Shown piece by piece: positions 51,899 to 63,129 of a DNA stretch of 64,000 nucleotides (the first letter of the stretch is position 1; the number at the start of each line of letters is the position of its first letter). The position numbers and the translations under genes are program-made. The DNA comes from Parerythrobacter lutipelagi (GTDB taxonomy: Bacteria; Pseudomonadota; Alphaproteobacteria; Sphingomonadales; Sphingomonadaceae): positions 124,001-188,000 of the forward strand of contig NZ_SKCJ01000001.1 of the NCBI RefSeq assembly GCF_005434975.1, written 5' to 3'. The notes under the pieces are model-generated. The model did not search any database, was not told the DNA's origin, and saw nothing but the letters and a program-made list of their open reading frames with translations.

Positions 51899-52785
51899 TC
51901 CTGGTTGCTCCATCGGGCAAAGATCGCCGTGGGCAGCAAGCGACCACCCTCGCCTTCTTCCCGGACTGCCAGATCACCATGCTCGATACTTCCCGGCAGG
52001 TGCGCCAGCTTCTCCGCCAAAAGTCCGCCGAGCGCGAGGCTGCTCATCCGGACTGCGTAGACAGTCAGGAACAGAAAGCGGCTGTTGCCATCCAGCAATT
52101 GCGCGCAATCACCCACCAGATCGGCAAGCCCTTCCTCTATCCGCCAGGTTTCGTTCTTGGGACCGCGACCGAATTTCGGGGGATCGAGGATTATCCCGTC
52201 GTAGCGGTTGCCGCGCCGCACTTCGCGCGCGGTGAACTTCGCCGCATCGTCGACCAGCCACCGGATCGGGCGATCTTCCATGCCTGAAATCGCTGCATTC
52301 TCGCGCGCCTGCGCGACCGATTTCTTTGATGCATCGACATGGGTAACACGGCCGTGGCTACTTAGCGCCAAAGAGCCGACACCGGTATAGCCGAACAAAT
52401 TCATGGTCTCTGCGTCGGTCCGCCCGCCGAGCTGCCCTCGCATCCAGTCCCACACGGGCGCCATATCGGGAAAGAAACCGAGATGGCGGAACGGTGTGCA
52501 CTGCGCAGTGAAATGCGCTTCTTTCCACGCCAACGGCCAGCCGTCGTCCGGCACAGGCCGATCGAACTGCCAGCGACCGCCACCGTCTTCGTCAGAGCCG
52601 GGGACGAATTCGCCGTCCGCTTGCCAATCGGATAGCCTTGGTTGCCACATGGCCTGAGGTTCGGGCCGAATAAAGCGATACGGGCCGTAACGCTCAAGCT
52701 TGCGGCCATTTCCGCTATCGACGAGACCGTAGTCTTCCCACGCCTCCCCTTGCAGCAAGGCCGGTTGTTCGTGAAGCTGTGCCAT
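51895..52785 (-). CDS. class I SAM-dependent methyltransferase (RlmI/RlmK-like)
   Basis: 296 residues. SAM-binding motif I is MNLFGYTGVGSLALSSHG, motif II HVDASKKSVAQARENAAISG, and the catalytic-type motif IV DPPKFGRG. The order and DPPxFG motif match the RlmI/RlmK-like rRNA methyltransferase group; an N-terminal part of about 100 residues replaces the PUA domain. The probable substrate is rRNA, but which base is unknown. The start overlaps the thrC stop by one base. Confidence 0.87.
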   Translation of the reverse strand: MAQLHEQPALLQGEAWEDYGLVDSGNGRKLERYGPYRFIRPEPQAMWQPRLSDWQADGEFVPGSDEDGGGRWQFDRPVPDDGWPLAWKEAHFTAQCTPFRHLGFFPDMAPVWDWMRGQLGGRTDAETMNLFGYTGVGSLALSSHGRVTHVDASKKSVAQARENAAISGMEDRPIRWLVDDAAKFTAREVRRGNRYDGIILDPPKFGRGPKNETWRIEEGLADLVGDCAQLLDGNSRFLFLTVYAVRMSSLALGGLLAEKLAHLPGSIEHGDLAVREEGEGGRLLPTAIFARWSNQE

Positions 52786-54185
52786 CAGTCTTTGGCGCTC
52801 GCGCGTTCGGCGACGTAAGAAGCGATAGCCTCATAATCGCCGGACAAAGTTTCGTAGCGTTCCTCGCGGGCAAACAAATCTCCCACCCGGGCAGGCAACG
52901 CCGGGCGGACGCCGGTGGCGCGTTCAACAGCGTCGCGAAATTTCGCTGGATGGGCTGTCGCAAGAGTCACCACCGGGACACTGGAAGGCAACTCCGCCAC
53001 GCGCGCTGCGTGAAGGCCGATTGCGGTGTGTGGATCGATCACTTCGCCGCACTTCTCGTAAGCCCAGCGCATCGCGCGGGCCATATCGTCCGCTTCGGCG
53101 CGAGCGCTGGTGAAAAGCTTCGATGCACCCTCTCGCTGAGCATTGGTTAGGTGCATGCCTCTGTTGCTTTCAAACCCGCGCATTTGCTCTGCCATGGCCG
53201 CCCCATCGCGCCCACCGACATCGAACAGCAGCCGCTCGAAATTCGAACTGACCTGAATATCCATTGATGGCGCGGCGGTTGGTGTGACATTGCCGGCCGA
53301 ATAATCACCATCGGACAAGGCCCGGTGGAGGATGTCATTGACGTTGGTCGCAACGATCAGTCGCTCGATCGGGAGGCCCATTTGGGCTGCAACATAACCT
53401 GCAAACACATCGCCGAAATTGCCGGTCGGAACACTGAACGCAACTTCGCGCTCGGGCGCGCCCAACTGCAGTGCTGCGGCGAAGTAATAAACCACCTGCG
53501 CCATCAGCCGGGCCCAGTTGATCGAATTGACTGCGCCGATATGGAATCGATCCGTCATTGCCGGATCGTTGAACATCCGCTTCACGTTCGCTTGCGCATC
53601 ATCGAAGCTGCCGTCGATCGCGATATTGTGGACGTTCGGTGCAAGGACCGTGGTCATCTGGCGGCGCTGGACATCGCTGATGCGCCCGTCCGGATGGAGC
53701 ATGAAAATGTCGATCCGTTCGCGCCCGGCGACCGCGTTTATCGCAGCCGAGCCGGTATCCCCGCTGGTCGCACCGACAATCGTCAGTTGGTCGCTGCTGC
53801 GCGCGAGGAATGTTTCGAACAGCAGGCCGAGCAATTGCAAGGCGACGTCTTTGAACGCGAGCGTCGGCCCGTGAAACAGTTCAAGCAGCCACTGCTGCTC
53901 GTCGAACTGCTTGAGCGGCGTGACTGCGGCATGGGCAAACTTGCCATAGGCGCGCTGGCACAAGCCGCTCAGCTCGGCTTCGGTCAGGCTGCCCGCAACA
54001 AACGGCAGCATGACCCGTGTCGCCAGCTCTGCGTATGGCAATCCGCGCATCGCCGCGAATTCATCGGGCGAGAAGCGCGGCCATTCTTCCGGCACATAAA
54101 GTCCGCCATCGGACGCCAGACCGGCGAGCGTCACGCCCTCGAAATCGAGCGCTGGTGCGCTGCCACGGGTGGAGACATATTTCAT
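52785..54185 (-). CDS. thrC: threonine synthase
   Basis: 466 residues. It begins MKYVSTRGSAPALDFEGVTLAGLASDGGLYVP, typical of the longer bacterial ThrC. The PLP Lys is in GPTLAFKDVALQLLG, and the phosphate loop in GATSGDTGSAAINAV. It makes threonine from O-phosphohomoserine. It follows the SURF1 gene at 73 bp in the same direction, likely at the end of the cytochrome oxidase transcript. Confidence 0.96.
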   Translation of the reverse strand: MKYVSTRGSAPALDFEGVTLAGLASDGGLYVPEEWPRFSPDEFAAMRGLPYAELATRVMLPFVAGSLTEAELSGLCQRAYGKFAHAAVTPLKQFDEQQWLLELFHGPTLAFKDVALQLLGLLFETFLARSSDQLTIVGATSGDTGSAAINAVAGRERIDIFMLHPDGRISDVQRRQMTTVLAPNVHNIAIDGSFDDAQANVKRMFNDPAMTDRFHIGAVNSINWARLMAQVVYYFAAALQLGAPEREVAFSVPTGNFGDVFAGYVAAQMGLPIERLIVATNVNDILHRALSDGDYSAGNVTPTAAPSMDIQVSSNFERLLFDVGGRDGAAMAEQMRGFESNRGMHLTNAQREGASKLFTSARAEADDMARAMRWAYEKCGEVIDPHTAIGLHAARVAELPSSVPVVTLATAHPAKFRDAVERATGVRPALPARVGDLFAREERYETLSGDYEAIASYVAERASAKD

Positions 54186-54258
54186 AGTCAGCGGCGGTTA
54201 GCCTCCGATGTGATGCCGGGCAAGCGAGCGAGGCTTGGCGCGCGTCAAGTTCATCTGC

Positions 54259-54834
54259 TCAGTCCGGTCGGCGAAGCTTCTTGCGTAGAGCGAGGAAATA
54301 AATGACCAGTGCGGTCAGTGCGAAGAAGAACCACTGGCCCGCATAAGCGAGGTGATTGTTGGGCAAGTCCGCAGGATCCGGTGCCGCCAGCGGGCCAAGG
54401 TCGGCGAGCGGCGGATCGGCCACGATACGTCCGCCAGGCGCGAGAATCCCGCTTACGGGTCCGCCAGCGTACTCGGGCGGTTCCGGCCGGCGTGACCAGC
54501 CCAGCGCGACATCCGCCTTCTGGCCATTCGCCAAGGTGCATTGTGCGACCTGCGCCCAGCCTTTCACGCCAACACGATTGGTCCCGGCTTTCCCGAGGAC
54601 AGCCTCCACGTCAGCACATTGCGCGGTAACGCGGCGATACAAGGCTTGCTCGATCGCGTCCTCACCCTCGGGATAAGGCATCGTTTCTGTATCGATCGGC
54701 GCCGCTTTGTAATATGCGAGGAGCGCGTTCTTCTCATCAGCGCGATTTAGCTGCCAAAAGCCGAGCGCAATCATCGTCATTGCAGCGCTCAGGACGATGA
54801 TAGTCGAGAATATCGGGATTTCGCGCCAGCTCAT
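54259..54834 (-). CDS. SURF1 family cytochrome oxidase biogenesis protein
   Basis: 191 residues with one membrane helix near each end (IFSTIIVLSAAMTMIALGFWQLNR and WFFFALTALVIYFLALRKK). The GFWQLNRADEKNAL start and the C-terminal NNHLAYAGQWFFFALTAL are SURF1 marks; the latter carries the conserved H-xYAxQWF. SURF1 delivers haem a to subunit I. The family is usually 220-250 residues, so this copy is compact, with a reduced loop. It overlaps the DUF983 stop by four bases. Confidence 0.9.
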   Translation of the reverse strand: MSWREIPIFSTIIVLSAAMTMIALGFWQLNRADEKNALLAYYKAAPIDTETMPYPEGEDAIEQALYRRVTAQCADVEAVLGKAGTNRVGVKGWAQVAQCTLANGQKADVALGWSRRPEPPEYAGGPVSGILAPGGRIVADPPLADLGPLAAPDPADLPNNHLAYAGQWFFFALTALVIYFLALRKKLRRPD

Positions 54835-55217
54835 TCGTCTCTCCCCGCTTCACCGGCTCGATTGCGGTATTCGGCATGGATCAGCCACGTTTTCGCCAGC
54901 CGCAATCCGGCAAAGACCGACAGAACCACTAGCGGTATCCATAGCAACGCATGGACCCAGATCGGCGGCGTCACGGCAATTTCCAGCCACATTGCAAGGC
55001 CGACAACCACCGCACCAATTATCAGCGTGAGAAAGGCCGCTGGGCCGTCACCGACATTGAACCCGAAGAAATCGAGATCGCATTTCGTGCAGCGGGGCGC
55101 AAACTTCGCAATTCCTTCGAACAACGTCGGCGCATTGCACTGCGGGCAAAGACCGGAAAGGGCAGCCTCGACCAAGCGGGGCTGCCCTTTCGTGGTATCC
55201 GAATTGTCGGAGGGCAT
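54831..55217 (-). CDS. DUF983 membrane protein
   Basis: 128 residues from ATG 55217, overlapping the ctaE stop by one base; the longer frame is not real. The N-terminal zinc-ribbon-like pair of CxxC (GLCPQCNAP, CTKCDLDFFGFNVGDG) is followed by two membrane helices (FLTLIIGAVVVGLAMWLEI and ALLWIPLVVLSVFAGLRLA). DUF983 genes are routinely next to ctaE in alphaproteobacteria; a role in oxidase assembly is assumed from context. Confidence 0.9.
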   Translation of the reverse strand: MPSDNSDTTKGQPRLVEAALSGLCPQCNAPTLFEGIAKFAPRCTKCDLDFFGFNVGDGPAAFLTLIIGAVVVGLAMWLEIAVTPPIWVHALLWIPLVVLSVFAGLRLAKTWLIHAEYRNRAGEAGRDE

Positions 55218-56038
55218 CAGTGGATCGGTGCGCCCCAGCCGCCCCAGATGTAGATGGCGACGAAGAGGAAAAGCCACACGACATCGACGAAGTGCCAATA
55301 CCATGCCGCCGCTTCGAAACCGAAGTGCTGGCGCGGGGTGAAGTGGCCCTTGTAAGTGCGCACGAGGCAGACGATCAGGAAGATCGTACCGACCAGCACA
55401 TGGAAGCCGTGGAAGCCGGTCGCCATGTAGAACGCCGAGCTGTAGGTGTTGCCACCAAAGCCGAACGGTGCGTGCATATACTCGTAGGCCTGGATCGCGC
55501 TGAACAGCACGCCAAGACCGATGGTCAGCCAAAGACCCTTTTTGAGGCCTTCACGGTCGCCATGGATCAGCGAGTGGTGCGCCCAGGTGACTGTCGTGCC
55601 CGAACACAGCAGGATCAGCGTGTTGAGCAGCGGCAAGCTGAACGGATTCATCACCGCTTCGATCGCCACTGGCGGGAACTGCCCGCCGACGACTTCAGTC
55701 AGTGCTGACGGGAACAGAGCGAAATCGAAAAACGCCCAGAACCAGCCGACAAAGAACATGACTTCCGAAGCGATGAACAGGATCATGCCATAACGCATGT
55801 GCAGCTGCACCACAGGCGTGTGGTAACCGCTCTCAGCTTCCTTGACCACATTGGCCCACCAGCTGAAGAAAGTGGCGATCAGCAGCGCGACACCGATGCC
55901 GAGCACGAGGTAGGCATTCGCCATTTCGTGCATGTACAGCACCATGCCGCTGGTAAAGGTCAGCCCGGCAAGCGCGCCGATCAGCGGCCAGATGTCGGGC
56001 GGAAGGATATGGTAGTCGTGGTTCTTAGCGCCAGCCAT
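55217..56038 (-). CDS. ctaE: cytochrome c oxidase subunit III
   Basis: 273 residues with seven membrane helices. Subunit III blocks are NHDYHILPPDIWPLIGAL, HTPVVQLHMRYGMILFIASE, FVGWFWAFFDFALFPS and FYMATGFHGFHVLVGTIFL, the last with the lipid-contact His residues. It stabilises the aa3 core. In the operon it follows ctaG at 65 bp and overlaps the DUF983 gene by one base. Confidence 0.98.
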   Translation of the reverse strand: MAGAKNHDYHILPPDIWPLIGALAGLTFTSGMVLYMHEMANAYLVLGIGVALLIATFFSWWANVVKEAESGYHTPVVQLHMRYGMILFIASEVMFFVGWFWAFFDFALFPSALTEVVGGQFPPVAIEAVMNPFSLPLLNTLILLCSGTTVTWAHHSLIHGDREGLKKGLWLTIGLGVLFSAIQAYEYMHAPFGFGGNTYSSAFYMATGFHGFHVLVGTIFLIVCLVRTYKGHFTPRQHFGFEAAAWYWHFVDVVWLFLFVAIYIWGGWGAPIH

Positions 56039-56103
56039 GAGTCTCTTGTCCTGTCAGAACTGTTGCGCCTGCCCATAATCATCTGAAGCGGGCAGGTCCA
56101 GTG

Positions 56104-56694
56104 TCACGAAGCGGGTTTCTCACCCTTGTTTGCAGCCGTCTGCTCGATGGCCTTGTGGAAGGTGTAGCTGAGGGTAATCTGTTCGACCCCCCTCGCATTC
56201 TCGTCATCGAGAATTGCCGGGTCGACGAAATAGAGCACCGGCATGCGAATTTCCTCGCCCGGCTGCAATGTCTGCTCGGTAAAACAAAAGCACTGGATCT
56301 TGCTGAAATAGGCGCCGGTCTGCTCGGGCTCTACGTTGAACGTCGCGGTGCCGGTAATCGGAACATTGCTATCGTTGCGAGCCGTGTAGAACGCCAGTTC
56401 GCGCTGCCCGATAGCGATGGTGTCAGTCACCTGCACCGGCTTGAATGTCCACGGCATGTCCGAGGCTGTGTTCGCATCGAACCGGATCGAGATCTGCTGG
56501 CCTGCTGCTCGTGCCGCCGCGCCGTCAGCTTCGGCATCGGTCGCGCGCTGGGTCGTTCCGCCAAATCCGGTGACCTGGCAGAACAACTGGTAAAGCGGGA
56601 CCGCTGCGTATCCGAGCCCAAGCATGGCCAAGGCACCAAGGAAGGCGAATAGCGCGGTGCGGGTATTCTTCTTTTCCAGAGCGACGGTAGGCAT
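56104..56694 (-). CDS. ctaG: cytochrome oxidase copper chaperone CtaG/Cox11
   Basis: 196 residues with one N-terminal helix (ALFAFLGALAMLGLGYAAVPLYQLFCQVTG). The copper site is the periplasmic CFCF motif in FSKIQCFCFTEQTLQPGE. The block YFVDPAILDD is conserved in the family. It delivers copper to the CuB site of subunit I. It starts eight bases after the coxF-like stop. Confidence 0.97.
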   Translation of the reverse strand: MPTVALEKKNTRTALFAFLGALAMLGLGYAAVPLYQLFCQVTGFGGTTQRATDAEADGAAARAAGQQISIRFDANTASDMPWTFKPVQVTDTIAIGQRELAFYTARNDSNVPITGTATFNVEPEQTGAYFSKIQCFCFTEQTLQPGEEIRMPVLYFVDPAILDDENARGVEQITLSYTFHKAIEQTAANKGEKPAS

Positions 56695-56702
56695 AGCTGC
56701 GC

Positions 56703-56822
56703 TTACATCCGGACAATCGTGATCGCGTAAAACAGCACCGCCAGAAACAGGAGAACCGCACCCATCACAAGGTTACGGCTTTTCTGGCGGCGGCGGATTT
56801 CGTCTTTTTCTTCAGGCGTCAT
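56703..56822 (-). CDS. CoxF-like small cytochrome oxidase assembly protein (39 residues)
   Basis: A short gene between ctaB and cta[21 protein letters not shown], then a single membrane helix (about residues 19-37) and IVRM. Its ATG overlaps the ctaB stop (ATGA) and its stop is eight bases before ctaG. The position and sequence type (charged N-terminus with RRRQKSRN, then one helix) match the tiny protein found between ctaB and ctaG in other alphaproteobacteria, called CoxF in some annotations. Function is presumably oxidase assembly. Confidence 0.85.
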   Translation of the reverse strand: MTPEEKDEIRRRQKSRNLVMGAVLLFLAVLFYAITIVRM

Positions 56823-57751
56823 GCGAGAATTCCCTGATTGCGCGCCACTGCATCGACCACCAGCGCGGCGAACAGCGCGAAGAGATAGACAATGCTGAAA
56901 GCAAAGAGGCGCTTCTCCGGCTTCATGGTGTCATTGGCCTCAGATTGCCGGAAAGCGACGGGCAGCGAAAGCGCAAGAAATGCAAGCGACAGCGCAAGCG
57001 CTGCAACACCGTAGATAGCGCCGGTTTCACCGATAAACCACGGCGCAGCGGCGAGCGGCACAAGCAGGACCGAATAGGCGAGGATTTGCCAGCGGGTCGA
57101 TTTCTCGCCCTTCACCACCGGCATCATCGGTATCCCGACCTTGGCATAGTCGGTCTGCACGAACAGCGCGAGCGCCCAGAAATGCGGCGGCGTCCACATG
57201 AAGATGATTGCGAACAGCAAGATGGGCATGGCGGTTATATCGCCGGTGACCGCGACCCAGCCAATCATCGGCGGGAAGGCCCCTGCCCCGCCGCCGATCA
57301 CGATGTTTTGCGGTGTGCGCGGCTTGAGCCAGATGGTGTAAATCACCGCATAGTAGAAAATCGAAAAAGCGAGGATCCCGGCCGCCAGCCAGCTGACCGC
57401 AAGACCCATGATCATGACCGACATACCGCTCAGCATCAGGCCGAAATCGCGCGCGTCTTTCGGGTCGAGGCGGCCCATCGGAATGGGGCGTTTGGCAGTG
57501 CGTTTCATCCCGCTGTCGAGATCGGCTTCCCACCACATGTTGAGCGCGGCCGCCCCTCCCGCCCCGACGGCGATACACAGGATCGCGGCAAAGCCGATCA
57601 CCGGATGGATATCACCCGGAGCGGCAAGCAAACCGCACAGTCCGGTGAAAATCACTAGGGTCATCACGCGCGGCTTCGTAAGCGCGAAAAAGTCGCGCCA
57701 TTCGGCGGGCAGAGGGGTGGTTGCAGCCTGAGTCATGGGATCGGCGCTCAT
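56819..57751 (-). CDS. ctaB: protohaem IX farnesyltransferase (haem O synthase)
   Basis: 310 residues, UbiA-fold with about nine membrane helices. The allylic diphosphate motif is [19 protein letters not shown], and the second Asp-rich block is [15 protein letters not shown]. It converts haem B to haem O, the first step to haem A for the oxidase. The ATG overlaps the stop of the upstream hydrolase gene by four bases. Confidence 0.97.
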   Translation of the reverse strand: MSADPMTQAATTPLPAEWRDFFALTKPRVMTLVIFTGLCGLLAAPGDIHPVIGFAAILCIAVGAGGAAALNMWWEADLDSGMKRTAKRPIPMGRLDPKDARDFGLMLSGMSVMIMGLAVSWLAAGILAFSIFYYAVIYTIWLKPRTPQNIVIGGGAGAFPPMIGWVAVTGDITAMPILLFAIIFMWTPPHFWALALFVQTDYAKVGIPMMPVVKGEKSTRWQILAYSVLLVPLAAAPWFIGETGAIYGVAALALSLAFLALSLPVAFRQSEANDTMKPEKRLFAFSIVYLFALFAALVVDAVARNQGILA

Positions 57752-58719
57752 ATAGGTTCTCTCAACCCCTTTAGCCAGTCGATCAACAGCGCGTTGACCT
57801 GGTCGGGGCGTTCTTGCTGCGTCCAGTGACCCACACCGTCGAGGATATGTCCTTCAACGTTCGGTGCGAACATTTTTATCATCGCGACCGGATCGGTCAC
57901 AGCGCCGAACAGAAAGGTAGCCGGATCGCGCGTTCCGCCGATGAACAATGCAGGCTGCTCGATCCGCTTGCCGGCCCAACCCTGGAGCCACGCGTAATCG
58001 CGCTCGTGATTGCGGTAACGGTTGAGCGGTCCGCGGAAGCCGGAGGCTTTGAATTCAGCCTCGTAGAAATCCATGTCTTCTTCCGTCAGCCATGCGACCG
58101 GCTGCGGATCGGGCAAGCCTTCGAGAAATGTCGCGCCATAAGGTTTCGACCAGTACTCACCGGGCGGTACATCTCCGCTGATCGAATACATCATGCGCTG
58201 CACCCAGTCGCGCGGGTCTTTTTCCGCTTCCGCTTCGGCGACGCCCGGTGCCTGAAAATACTCCTGATAGAAGAACTTGCCCTGACTGGTGAAGTGTTCG
58301 TGGAACACCTTTGTAAACGGCCGGTTGGGCACACCGGCGAAGGGCACGGAGAGGCCCGCTACCGCGCGGAAATGCTGCGGGTTGGTAAGCGCGGAGTTCC
58401 AGACAATCGGCGCGCCCCAGTCATGCCCGACGAGAACAGCCGGTTGATCCGGCTGCAGCGCCTGCTTCAGACCGACGAGATCGCCGACAATCTGTTCCAT
58501 CGCATAGGCTTCGACCGGCTGCGGCTTGCCCGAACCACCATAGCCACGAACGTCGATCGCGCAGGCCGTGAAACCGGCTGCGGCAACCGGGCCAAGCTGG
58601 TGACGCCAGCTGTACCAGCTTTCTGGAAAGCCATGGACGAAGATGACCAAGGGCCCATCGCCCTCAACCGCACAGCGCAGTGAAAGTTCGCCAACTTCGA
58701 TGTCACGCATTTGCGGCAT
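57748..58719 (-). CDS. epoxide hydrolase-like alpha/beta hydrolase within the oxidase operon
   Basis: 323 residues from ATG 58719, after GAGG; GTG 58725 is also in frame. Epoxide hydrolase marks are [16 protein letters not shown] (HGxP oxyanion), the Asp nucleophile in [12 protein letters not shown], two cap-domain Tyr candidates ([17 protein letters not shown]) and the late His in [14 protein letters not shown]. It should open epoxides or act on esters or haloacids. It sits between ctaD and ctaB and overlaps ctaB by four bases, an uncommon neighbour for oxidase genes. Confidence 0.88.
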   Translation of the reverse strand: MPQMRDIEVGELSLRCAVEGDGPLVIFVHGFPESWYSWRHQLGPVAAAGFTACAIDVRGYGGSGKPQPVEAYAMEQIVGDLVGLKQALQPDQPAVLVGHDWGAPIVWNSALTNPQHFRAVAGLSVPFAGVPNRPFTKVFHEHFTSQGKFFYQEYFQAPGVAEAEAEKDPRDWVQRMMYSISGDVPPGEYWSKPYGATFLEGLPDPQPVAWLTEEDMDFYEAEFKASGFRGPLNRYRNHERDYAWLQGWAGKRIEQPALFIGGTRDPATFLFGAVTDPVAMIKMFAPNVEGHILDGVGHWTQQERPDQVNALLIDWLKGLREPI

Positions 58720-58797
58720 GGTCACCTCGTCAGATGGATACGCAAACGGCCGACCCTTCCGGGCCGGCCGTAAGCTTTTTCAGGCTGCGGTCCGGCC

Positions 58798-60525
<1,728 letters not shown>

Positions 60526-60550
60526 CTATCGCTCTATCTGAAATCGTAAC

Positions 60551-61591
60551 TTATTCGGCGGCTGCGGGTGCAGCAGTGTCGGCTTCGGTCTCTGCAGGCG
60601 CAGCGCCATCGGCCTCGCCTTCTGATGCGTCCGCTGTAGCGTCACCTTCAACGGTGCCGCCTGGCTGTGTGCGGACCCAGGCTTCCCATTGGTCGCGGGG
60701 CAAGGCCTCGACTGCGATCGGCATGTAGCCATGCTTGATCCCGCACAGTTCGGAACACTGACCGTAATAAATGCCAGGCTCTTCAATGTAGAGCAGCTTC
60801 TCGTTGATCCGGCCCGGGACGGCGTCCAGCTTGAACCACAGCGACGGCACTGCAAACGAGTGAATCACGTCGGCCGCAGTCGTCTGCAAGCGGATCGGCG
60901 TGTTCACCGGCACGACCATGCGCTTGTCGACAGCGAGCTGGTGCGGCTCACCTGCTGCGGCAGCAGCTTGTTCGTCGAGCATGTTCGAAACGACTTCGAA
61001 ACCGCCATTGTCCGGGTATTCATAGCCCCAGTACCACTGATAACCGATCGCCTTCACGGTCACCGCGTCTTCCGGTGGTGTTTCGTACTGCTTTGCCAGC
61101 AGTCCAATCGACGGGATCGCAATACCGACGAGAATCAGCACCGGCACCACTGTCCAGATAACTTCGATCAACGTGTTGTGCGTCGTTTTCGAAGGCGTCG
61201 GATTGGCGCGCTTGTTGTAGCGGATGATGACCCACAGGAGCAGGCCGAGAACGAAAGCCGAAATGATCGCCATGAACCAGATCAGGCCCCAGTGCAGCTT
61301 GTTCGCCTGATGACCGATCGGCGAATACTGATCCTGGACATTCCAGCCCTTGTCGGTCGGAGCGCCTTTGATGTGTTCTGGACCGAGCGGCGTGTAGCCC
61401 GATTCGGCCGCAACCTCTGTGCTTGCCGCATCCGTCGCAGCGACCGTCGTTTCCGTAGCGGAAACTTCTGCCACCGGTGCCTCAGCCGCGTCTTGCGCGA
61501 ATGCCGCCTGCGGCGCGAAAGCGAGCAGAAATGCTGCCCAAAGCGTTGTTGCCAGTCGCGGAGCCCGCTTGGGCGAATTGCTGAAAATCAT
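60551..61591 (-). CDS. ctaC: cytochrome c oxidase subunit II
   Basis: 346 residues from ATG 61591; TTG 61600 is in frame. A signal peptide ends PQAAFAQ. Two membrane helices (LHWGLIWFMAIISAFVLGLLL and VIWTVVPVLILVGIAIPSIG) precede the CuA domain with GQCSELCGIKHGYMP and FAVPSLWFKLDAVPG. About 45 Ala/Glu/Thr-rich residues before the first helix and a 35-residue acidic, Ala-rich C-terminal tail are extra to the core subunit. It receives electrons from cytochrome c. First gene of the oxidase operon, divergent from pyrE. Confidence 0.97.
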   Translation of the reverse strand: MIFSNSPKRAPRLATTLWAAFLLAFAPQAAFAQDAAEAPVAEVSATETTVAATDAASTEVAAESGYTPLGPEHIKGAPTDKGWNVQDQYSPIGHQANKLHWGLIWFMAIISAFVLGLLLWVIIRYNKRANPTPSKTTHNTLIEVIWTVVPVLILVGIAIPSIGLLAKQYETPPEDAVTVKAIGYQWYWGYEYPDNGGFEVVSNMLDEQAAAAAGEPHQLAVDKRMVVPVNTPIRLQTTAADVIHSFAVPSLWFKLDAVPGRINEKLLYIEEPGIYYGQCSELCGIKHGYMPIAVEALPRDQWEAWVRTQPGGTVEGDATADASEGEADGAAPAETEADTAAPAAAE

Positions 61592-61784
61592 TGTTTTCAA
61601 TGCTCTCTGTCAGTCACCGAAACAGCTGGATGCAGCTGCACGCCCCCGGCAAGGGGCAATTCTGCGGCGCGTATACGCATGCTTGCCCCCTGTCTCAAGC
61701 ACTTCTAGGAGAAAAATCCGCAACCATCATTGCCTGCGCGGCAACGATGCTTTCCAATCCAGCATGAAGCCAAGACAGACCACT

Positions 61785-62363
61785 ATGACAGAAGATGAAG
61801 TTCTTGCCGAATACCGTGCCTCGGGCGCTTTGCTGGAAGGGCATTTCCAACTGTCCTCCGGGCGTCACAGCGGCTTTTACCTGCAAAGCGCTCGTGTGCT
61901 GATGAACCCGGAACGCGCCAACCGCCTCGCAGCAGCGCTGGCCGCACGCATCCCGCGCGAGATAAGGAGCCAGATCGATACTGTCGTTTCGCCGGCGATG
62001 GGCGGGGTCATCATCGGGCACGAGATGGGACGCGCACTGGGCAAGGACGCCCTGTTTCTCGAACGGCCTGACGGCGAGTTTCACTTGCGGCGCGGCTTCG
62101 CTCTTGAACCCGGAGCAAAAGTGCTGATGGTCGAAGATGTGGTCACGACCGGCTTGTCCAGCCGTGAAGCGATCGCAGCGGTCGGCCGCGAAGGCGGCGA
62201 GGTGCTGGCGGAAGTCGCGCTGATCGATCGATCGGGCGGCAAGGCCGAACTGGGCATTCCGTTCTTCCCGCTGGTCCAGATCAATTTCCCGACCTACGCC
62301 GCAGACGAAGTACCGGACGATCTCGCCGCGGTGCCAGTGACCAAGCCTGGGAGCCGGAAATAA
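61785..62363 (+). CDS. pyrE: orotate phosphoribosyltransferase
   Basis: 192 residues from ATG 61785 (MTEDEVLAEYRASGALLEG); ATG 61764 is in frame as an alternative. Motifs are HFQLSSGRHSGFYLQ, VSPAMGGVIIGHE and the PRPP-binding VLMVEDVVTTGLSS. It converts orotate to OMP in pyrimidine synthesis. The pdxJ ATG follows the stop by one base, so they are coupled. Confidence 0.95.
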   Translation: MTEDEVLAEYRASGALLEGHFQLSSGRHSGFYLQSARVLMNPERANRLAAALAARIPREIRSQIDTVVSPAMGGVIIGHEMGRALGKDALFLERPDGEFHLRRGFALEPGAKVLMVEDVVTTGLSSREAIAAVGREGGEVLAEVALIDRSGGKAELGIPFFPLVQINFPTYAADEVPDDLAAVPVTKPGSRK

Positions 62364-62364
62364 C

Positions 62365-63105
62365 ATGACCAACCGCCTCCGTCTTGGCGTCAACATCGAT
62401 CACGTTGCGACCATCCGCAACGCCCGGGGTGGCGACCATCCCGATCCCGTTCGCGCGGCAGAAATTGTCGCGTCGGTCGGCGGTGACGGGATAACCGCGC
62501 ATTTGCGTGAAGACAGGCGCCATATCCGGGACGAGGATCTGGCACGCATCCAGTCAGCCACCGATTTGCCGCTAAATCTGGAAATGGCCGCAACCGAGGA
62601 AATGCTGGCTATCGCGCTGCGTCACAAACCGCACGCCGCCTGCATCGTGCCGGAAAAGCGCGAGGAGCGGACGACTGAAGGTGGTCTCGATGCAGCCGGC
62701 CTGCACAACCAGCTCGCGCCGATCGTCACCCAGCTCGCCGACGAAGGGATACGGGTCAGCCTGTTTATCGAAGCTAACGAGCGCCAGCTCGACGCAGCGC
62801 TGCGGCTCGGCGCACCGGTGGTGGAATTCCATACCGGCGAATATGCCCATGCATTTGCCGATGGCGACCGCGACCGCATCGCCTCCGAGCTCAAGCGCAT
62901 TGCCGACATGTCGGCCCTTGCCGCCAAGAACGGCATCGAACCGCATGCCGGGCACGGCCTGACCTATGAAAACGTTCAGCCGATTGCCGCCATCCCGCAG
63001 CTGGCCGAATTGAACATAGGTCATTATCTTGTCGGTGAAGCGGTGTTCGTCGGGCTGGAACAGGCTGTGCGCAACATGCGCGAACTCATGGATGACGCGC
63101 GATGA
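62365..63105 (+). CDS. pdxJ: pyridoxine 5'-phosphate synthase
   Basis: 246 residues. PdxJ is recognised from RLGVNIDHVATIRNARGG, GGDGITAHLREDRRHI, LPLNLEMAATEEM, CIVPEKREERTTEGGLD and NIGHYLVGEAVF. It condenses 1-deoxyxylulose 5-phosphate with aminoacetone phosphate to give pyridoxine phosphate. The pdxJ-acpS-lepB order is common in alphaproteobacteria. Confidence 0.97.
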   Translation: MTNRLRLGVNIDHVATIRNARGGDHPDPVRAAEIVASVGGDGITAHLREDRRHIRDEDLARIQSATDLPLNLEMAATEEMLAIALRHKPHAACIVPEKREERTTEGGLDAAGLHNQLAPIVTQLADEGIRVSLFIEANERQLDAALRLGAPVVEFHTGEYAHAFADGDRDRIASELKRIADMSALAAKNGIEPHAGHGLTYENVQPIAAIPQLAELNIGHYLVGEAVFVGLEQAVRNMRELMDDAR

Positions 63106-63129
63106 GTTGGGCGCGATGAGGACGGTCCA

